From NCBI GenBank assembly GCA_026770615.1, contig MU631350.1:472383-484582 (forward strand): DNA of 12,200 nt. Reading direction: 5' to 3'. This DNA comes from Pavlovales sp. CCMP2436. Taxonomy: Eukaryota > Haptophyta > Pavlovophyceae > Pavlovales. Below, piece by piece: positions 7,929 to 12,200 of the stretch. Position 1 is the stretch's first letter. Every line of letters starts with the position of its first letter. The translations under genes and the position numbers were made by a program. A model generated the notes under the pieces. That model searched no databases. It saw only the letters and a list, made by a program, of their open reading frames with translations, and was not told where the DNA came from.

Positions 7929-8273
7929 CGCGACCTATCGCTCGAGAGCAGGCGCCCGAAGTTCGGTCTCCGCAGCACGCGGGTCCGCAGCACGGTGCGC
8001 TCGTCGGACGACCATTTTAAATGCCTAAGTTCTCAAGTAGGATTTATTTGGCAACGAAGCTACAAGACTGAAGACGGCGCGCCGCCACGGGGCCAGCCAT
8101 GCAGGACCCGGGTCAGCAAGCCCAGGAGAACGAGCGAGGACAAGCAAAAAACTAACTAACAGTCCGAACCGGCAAACCGGCACGGACCCAAGTTCAATTG
8201 CCTAAGTTAAATGATCAGATCTAGTTACGAACCAGTCAACCAGATATCACGAAAGCCACCTCCCGAGCAGGGT
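7929..8273. other. Spacer / probable 5' region of the ARMH3-like gene
   Basis: No gene recognised. This probably holds the 5' UTR and promoter of the minus-strand ARMH3-like gene. A 10-mer TGCCTAAGTT occurs at 8022-8031 and 8199-8208, and CCGCAGCACG occurs twice near 7970-7993. No clear TATA box was identified on the minus strand. Confidence 0.4.
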
Positions 8274-8715
8274 CCCGCGGTGGGTCGCCCCAAGGGGTCA
8301 AAATCCGAATTAGTGGCCAGTCCGGGGAGAAATTCGATAAAAGTCCGGTGAAAATCTAACGGAGCAACTCAGGACCCGGAGGTGGACCGCCCCATTCACG
8401 AATCTGCAACTAATTCCGCGGTACCACTTCGGGAACCATGACTTTCTTTTCGCTTCCGAACGAGCTGAGAATCGGAAATGTTAGTTGCATTAAGTATGTT
8501 GTCGATCCTAGAGGCACCTGAGAGGCACACGAGGTGGGCTCCGACCGTCGAGGAGGGCTCTGTTCGACATGAGCTATCGACATTTCGCGCGCAGGGGTGA
8601 CCAATATGTCTACTTATTTGTCCTGGCCACCACTTTCCCCCTCCCCAGTGCGGAATCGCGCCACTAATTCGGATTTCGACCCCTAGAATGTACATCCTGG
8701 GCGACCCACCGCGGG
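8274..8715. repeat. Local inverted-repeat (foldback) element, about 440 bp
   Basis: The arm at 8274-8318 matches 8660-8715 in reverse complement. Shared blocks are CCCGCGGTGGGTCGCCC and AAATCCGAATTAGTGGC, separated by a short variable stretch that is 11 bp longer in the right arm. The 340-bp centre contains no recognisable gene. It looks like a small foldback transposon or a decayed palindrome. Confidence 0.65.
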
Positions 8716-8888
8716 CGTGCACATCAGAGTCGCTGCATACGATCCGGCCCTTGTTGGGCGCCACCAGCATAGCCCCGCCGCCTCAAAGCAGCCATACGAC
8801 CACGTTCCAGAGCGCCAGAGCCGCGGCGCCTTCAGATTTAAATCGGTCGGAGGCTCGGCCAGCCGGAGTTAGAGTAGCTCTCAAGGCT

Positions 8889-8990
8889 CTCACCTCTACC
8901 ACCACCATCCCTGCTGCCAGGGCTAACCTCTGACGTCGACCAAGTCAGTAAGTGAACAACACCTGTTGAACCATGCTGAGCCGCTACATA
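8889..8990 (-). repeat. 102-bp inverted repeat, right arm
   Basis: Reverse complement of 4622-4723 with five mismatches in 102 bases. It lies in the spacer between the ARMH3-like and CobW genes. Confidence 0.92.
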
Positions 8991-9156
8991 GTCATGAAGC
9001 CTACTGTAGCTAGCTTTCATGCTAGTTGGAGTGATGCCACTGATGCGGATGCCGGCCGGCGACCGGAGCAGGAGCTGGCGCCGTGGCGGGAGTGGAGTGA
9101 GGAGTCTAGACTATATTGGTAGACTGTTTGTTCGCTAAGTGGCGAATCAAGAGGTC

Positions 9157-10527
9157 CTAGCTACACTCTCGACAGTCATCGTCCTTGGCAGGCGGCGCGC
9201 GCCGCTTCGTCGTGCCGCTGCGCACGATGGCAACTCTGCTTGGCTCGTCCTCGGCCGCGCACGCCTGCAGGCTCGTCTGCAGCTCCAACTCGTCGAGGCA
9301 GTAGGCGTAGTCGGGCGGCGGCCCGGTCGCGGCGATGAGCACGAGCACAGACTCGTCGTCGTCCGCCGCGTCCCCCACCGAGTCGCCGGTCCGGCCCGAC
9401 GCGCCGCCGGCGGCGGCGGTGGGTGCGGGTGCGGCGTCGTCGAAGTGGCCGCGCACCTCGCCGTGCACGCCCTGCACGACGAAGCGGCGCGCGTCCTCGC
9501 AGATGGCGAGCGTGCCCTTGAGCCGGTATAGCTCGGGCTCGTGCGTGCTGATCACGTGCTGCAGCCAGCGCTGCAGCGCCTCGAGCGGCAGCGCGCCGTG
9601 TACACGCAGGCAGACGGTCTGCGCGCCGAGCGAGTGGCTGCCCGCGTCTTCGAGTTCGGGCGAGATCCGCACCTGCCGCCTGCGGAACGCATCGATGCCG
9701 AGCAGCCGTCGCAGCGGTGCGCGGCTCGGGTGGCTCACGACGATGGTGGCCGCGGGGCACGCCTGGTACACCGCGTGCTCGATTGCCGCGAGCGCACCGG
9801 GTGCGTCGCCGAGCGCGTCCGCCTTGGTGAGCAGCAGCACGTCGGCGACGGCGATCTGGCGCGCCACTTCGGGCCGCGGGCGCACGAGCGGCCCGCGGCC
9901 CGGCACCGGCAAGTGGCGGTGCACGTTGCTCGCGTCGACGAGAGTCACCACCCCGTCGAGCACGAACCGCGAGGCGGCCATCTCGTGCCGGAAGAGCAGG
10001 TGCACGATGGAGGTGGGGTCCACCATCCCGCTGGTCTCAATCAGCATGTAGTCGTAGAGCGCCGTGTCCACGGCTGACATCTCGAGCAGCTTGTTGAGGA
10101 TGCCCTCGAGCTCGGTGCCCGGCGACTCGCCCGAGCAGCACATGCAGCCGTTCTTCATCACCACCACGTCCGCAAGAGCACCGTCCGTCGCGTGGCCGCT
10201 GATCAGCTTGTGGTCGACGGCTACGGCGCCGAACTCGTTGACGACGACGGCGATGCGCAGCCCGTGGTCGGCCGACGAGAGGATGTGGTTGAGCAGTGTT
10301 GTCTTCCCCGCGCCGAGGAAGCCGGTCACGAGCGTGATCGGGATGCGCTTGCCGTCCGGCGCGACCGCGCTCTTGGCCGTGAGCTCGAGCGACTTCTCCA
10401 GCACGCGCGCCAGCCGCAGCCGCTGCGAGAGCAGCACAAGGCACTGCGCAACCAGAAAGGAGACGACGACGAGCGCCGTGACCGCGCCGTACGCGCGCCA
10501 ACCCCAGTCGAAGAACAGGGATGCCAT
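9157..10527 (-). CDS. CobW/COG0523 family G3E GTPase (putative metal chaperone) with N-terminal membrane segment
   Basis: Single exon, 456 residues, ATG at 10527 in a good context (GGGAATGG). The G3E domain shows Walker A GFLGAGKT (69-76), NEFG (97-100), the metal-binding CxCC motif GCMCC (127-131), ETSGMVDP (164-171) and a TKAD base-recognition motif (234-237) where NKxD is usual. A CobW C-terminal domain follows (about 303-405) with YRLKG (334-338) and VQGVHGEV (351-358), split by an Ala/Gly/Asp-rich insert at about 362-392. Family members use GTP to deliver metals such as zinc or cobalt to client proteins; the metal cannot be told here, and no His-rich stretch or ZNG1-type METAP1-binding motif is obvious. 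Residues about 12-34 form one hydrophobic helix followed by RLRLAR, suggesting a membrane anchor with the GTPase domain in the cytosol; an organelle-targeting signal is the alternative. Confidence 0.95.
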   Translation of the reverse strand: MASLFFDWGWRAYGAVTALVVVSFLVAQCLVLLSQRLRLARVLEKSLELTAKSAVAPDGKRIPITLVTGFLGAGKTTLLNHILSSADHGLRIAVVVNEFGAVAVDHKLISGHATDGALADVVVMKNGCMCCSGESPGTELEGILNKLLEMSAVDTALYDYMLIETSGMVDPTSIVHLLFRHEMAASRFVLDGVVTLVDASNVHRHLPVPGRGPLVRPRPEVARQIAVADVLLLTKADALGDAPGALAAIEHAVYQACPAATIVVSHPSRAPLRRLLGIDAFRRRQVRISPELEDAGSHSLGAQTVCLRVHGALPLEALQRWLQHVISTHEPELYRLKGTLAICEDARRFVVQGVHGEVRGHFDDAAPAPTAAAGGASGRTGDSVGDAADDDESVLVLIAATGPPPDYAYCLDELELQTSLQACAAEDEPSRVAIVRSGTTKRRAPPAKDDDCRECS

Positions 10528-10768
10528 TCCCGAGGCTTGTGAATGGCAGGCAGGCTCAAAAAAGAAGTGCGACGAGCGAGGCGGCCATGCGCGGCTTTGT
10601 TTTCAGGGTTTGTGCGTGCTCAAGGGTGGTAATAAAGGGTAGGCAATGGAGGCTTCCGCTCCAAAATAGGTTCGGAATCGAGGTGTCAAGCGTTCAAGTC
10701 CCGTCTCAGTTTTCTTTGCCCTTTTAGCGCAGCGCGGCGCCGACGAGTCGTCAAGCGATTTTATCTAG
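10528..10768. other. Spacer between the CobW gene and the copia fragment
   Basis: No gene seen. It should contain the minus-strand CobW promoter and 5' UTR, though no core element is clear. An AATAAA on + occurs near 10631. The GTTCAAGTCCC near 10687 looks like a tRNA T-loop but has no pairing stem. A TAG at 10766-10768 closes the copia frame. Confidence 0.4.
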
Positions 10769-12200
10769 TCGGCCCCAAAACCAACGCTCCCGCTCGCTCA
10801 CGACCCGCTGCGAAAGGACCGGGCCTCGCGGAGCGGCGCGGCTGCGCGAAGCAGCACGCCCGCGGCGGCACCCGCAGCGCGCAGCGCACGCGGAAGCGCA
10901 CGCGCGCCCCCGGCGGCTGCGCGGAGCAGCACGCCCGTGGCGGCACCCAAGGCGCGCGACGCACGCGCGTCCCCAGCGGCTGCGCGGAGCAGCACGCCCG
11001 CGGCGGCACCCGCGCGCGGCGCGGCGGCGCCCGAGGCATGCGGCGCACGCGCGCCCCCAGCGGCTGCGCGGAGCAGCAAGCCCGCGGCGGCACCCGCAGC
11101 GCGCGGGAGACACGTGCACCTCACACCCGCAGCAGAGCCACCACGCGAGCAGGCGTGCGCGCGTCCGGCTACCACGGCCTACCTCGACGGCAGCACGGTC
11201 ATCATCCCGAACTCGTATAAGCAGGCCATCGCCTCCGAGCACGCGGTGCAGTGGATCGCCGCCATGAACGAGCACCTTGTCATGCACAAGAAGATGGGCA
11301 CGTACAAGCCCAAGGTCGTGCACAAGGACACGGCCATCCTGCCCTGCAGATGGGTTTTCGCCGTCAAGACGGACAACACCTCGCAGGTCATACGCTTCAA
11401 GGCGCGGACCGTCCTCTGGGGCTGCCGGCAGCGGCAAGGCGTCGACTTTGAGGAGGTCTTCAGCCCGGCCGCGCGCGGCGAGCAGATCAAGCTAATGATC
11501 GCGGCCGGAGCCAAGATGTACGGCAAGTCGCTCAAGTCCGGCCAGAAGCTGCACCTCACCAGGCTCCTCAATAAGGGAGACGTGACGGACGCTTTTCTGA
11601 ACTCGCTCCTCGCGGAGAAGGGCGTGCTGTCGGAGTTTCCGCCCGGCCAGGACTCGGGCGTCGCGGCGCCGGCCGGCTTCAAGGTCGCGGCTGAGCAGCT
11701 GCGCGCTCACCCCGGACTCAAGCAGTCCGGGCGCGCATGGTTTTTACACATTCGCGCCCGGCTGCTCGAGCAGGGATGGGAGCAGTCGCCGTGCGCTCTG
11801 TCGGTCTTCCTGCGGGAGGAGCCGAGCGGAGGCTGGGTCGCCATCGCGCTGCATGTGGACGACATGCTCATCCTCAATGCGAGCTCGAACGAGCTGGCAG
11901 CGCGCGAGCTTGTCGAGAAGCTCAAGCTGCACTTTGAGATCAAGCTGCAGGAGGAGTTCTCCAAGTTCCTCGGCGCGGAGTACGACATCACGGACGAGGG
12001 CATTCATCTGCACCTCAACCAGTACGTCACGGGCATCCTCGACCGCTTCGGCATGGCCGACTGCCGCCCGGTGAGCACGCCCGAGATCTCGGGCACGTCC
12101 GGCATCAACTCCCTTGGTGGCGACGCGGTCGCCAACGCGCCCGACGAGACGCTGCTCAACCGCAAGGACACGACCCTCTACCAGGAGATTGTCGGCGCGA
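10769..12200 (+). CDS. Ty1/copia retrotransposon pol fragment (linker plus reverse transcriptase), 5'-truncated and cut by window end
   Basis: One frame is open from after the TAG at 10766-10768 to the window end, 477 codons. Residues 1 to about 134 are an Ala/Pro/Arg/Ser-rich linker like those between integrase and reverse transcriptase. From about 135 an RVT_2 domain runs: WIAAMNEHL, CRWVFAVK, RFKAR, GVDFEEVFSPAAR, the motif-A region DVTDAFLN (catalytic Asp at 11579-11581), LKQSGRAWF, HVDD (11852-11863, the YVDD box with both Asp kept), and CRPVSTPE, ending at YQEIVGA. RNase H should lie beyond the window. No integrase, gag or LTR is visible upstream, so the copy is 5'-truncated or its start is rearranged. 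No stop or frameshift interrupts the visible RT, which suggests recent insertion or selection. Confidence 0.92.
10838..11100 (+). repeat. Four imperfect in-frame tandem repeats in the copia linker
   Basis: A near-identical core of about 36 bp beginning GCGGCTGCGCG starts at 10838, 10913, 10976 and 11060. Unit lengths are 75, 63 and 84 bp, all multiples of three, so the frame is kept. Each unit encodes AAARSS(T/K)P(A/V)AAP followed by a variable Arg/Ala/Pro stretch. Confidence 0.9.

Noticed and set aside
8396..8770. Minus-strand 124-codon open frame
   Set aside because: It covers one arm and the centre of the inverted-repeat element, and the translation resembles nothing known to me.
4622..8990. 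A 4.4-kb autonomous TIR transposon carrying the ARMH3-like gene
   Set aside because: There is no transposase, no target-site duplication at the outer edges (TA-rich on the left, CATAGTCATG-like on the right), and the cargo is a conserved host gene.
10640..10710. Possible tRNA (GTTCAAGTCCC like a T-loop, TGGAG/CTCCA like an anticodon stem)
   Set aside because: The T-stem does not pair, position 33 of the supposed anticodon loop is not T, and no acceptor stem is found.
1..12200. CRISPR array, bacterial operon or phage module
   Set aside because: No regularly spaced direct repeats with unique spacers, no Shine-Dalgarno-led gene strings, and clear spliceosomal introns.

Overview
This window reads as nuclear DNA of a GC-rich unicellular eukaryote, most likely a microalga or related protist. 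The reasons are short GT-AG introns of 125, 180 and 247 bp, coding exons with strong G/C third-position use set in AT-richer spacers, no bacterial operon layout, a plant/algal-type drug/metabolite transporter, and a Ty1/copia retroelement. A haptophyte- or heterokont-like alga is a guess; the sequence alone does not fix the lineage.

Layout. Positions 1-1560 hold no confident gene: a GGC/GAC low-complexity edge, a roughly 600-bp GC-rich block bounded by short CCACATTATA/TATAATGTGG repeats, a 22-bp hairpin, and one copy of a 67-bp dispersed repeat. Next is a two-exon + strand gene for a triose-phosphate-transporter-family membrane protein (1655-2883). About 2.5 kb of repeat-rich spacer follows (2884-5380), with a GC-rich foldback structure, ATT/ATC microsatellite, AT-rich tracts and copies of two dispersed repeats. 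A three-exon minus-strand gene (7928 down to 5381) encodes a 706-residue homologue of ARMH3 (C10orf76, DUF1741), a Golgi PI4-kinase/Arf regulator. Its first intron carries the second copy of the 67-bp repeat, next to an A16 tract. Another spacer (7929-9156) contains a local inverted-repeat element and the second arm of a 102-bp inverted repeat that brackets the ARMH3 gene. A single-exon minus-strand gene (10527-9157) encodes a CobW/COG0523 G3E GTPase with an unusual N-terminal membrane segment. The right end (10769-12200, +) is a 5'-truncated Ty1/copia pol fragment: an Ala/Pro/Arg-rich linker with four tandem repeats, then a reverse transcriptase that runs off the window.

The three host-type genes do not form one pathway. 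The transporter and the ARMH3 homologue both point to the endomembrane system; the CobW protein points to metal handling. The transporter and ARMH3 genes are convergent, ARMH3 and CobW share a strand, and CobW and the copia fragment are divergent. The most unusual content is non-coding: at least three dispersed repeat pairs, two foldback structures and a motif cluster, consistent with several non-autonomous mobile elements scattered between the genes. I saw no new multigene system.
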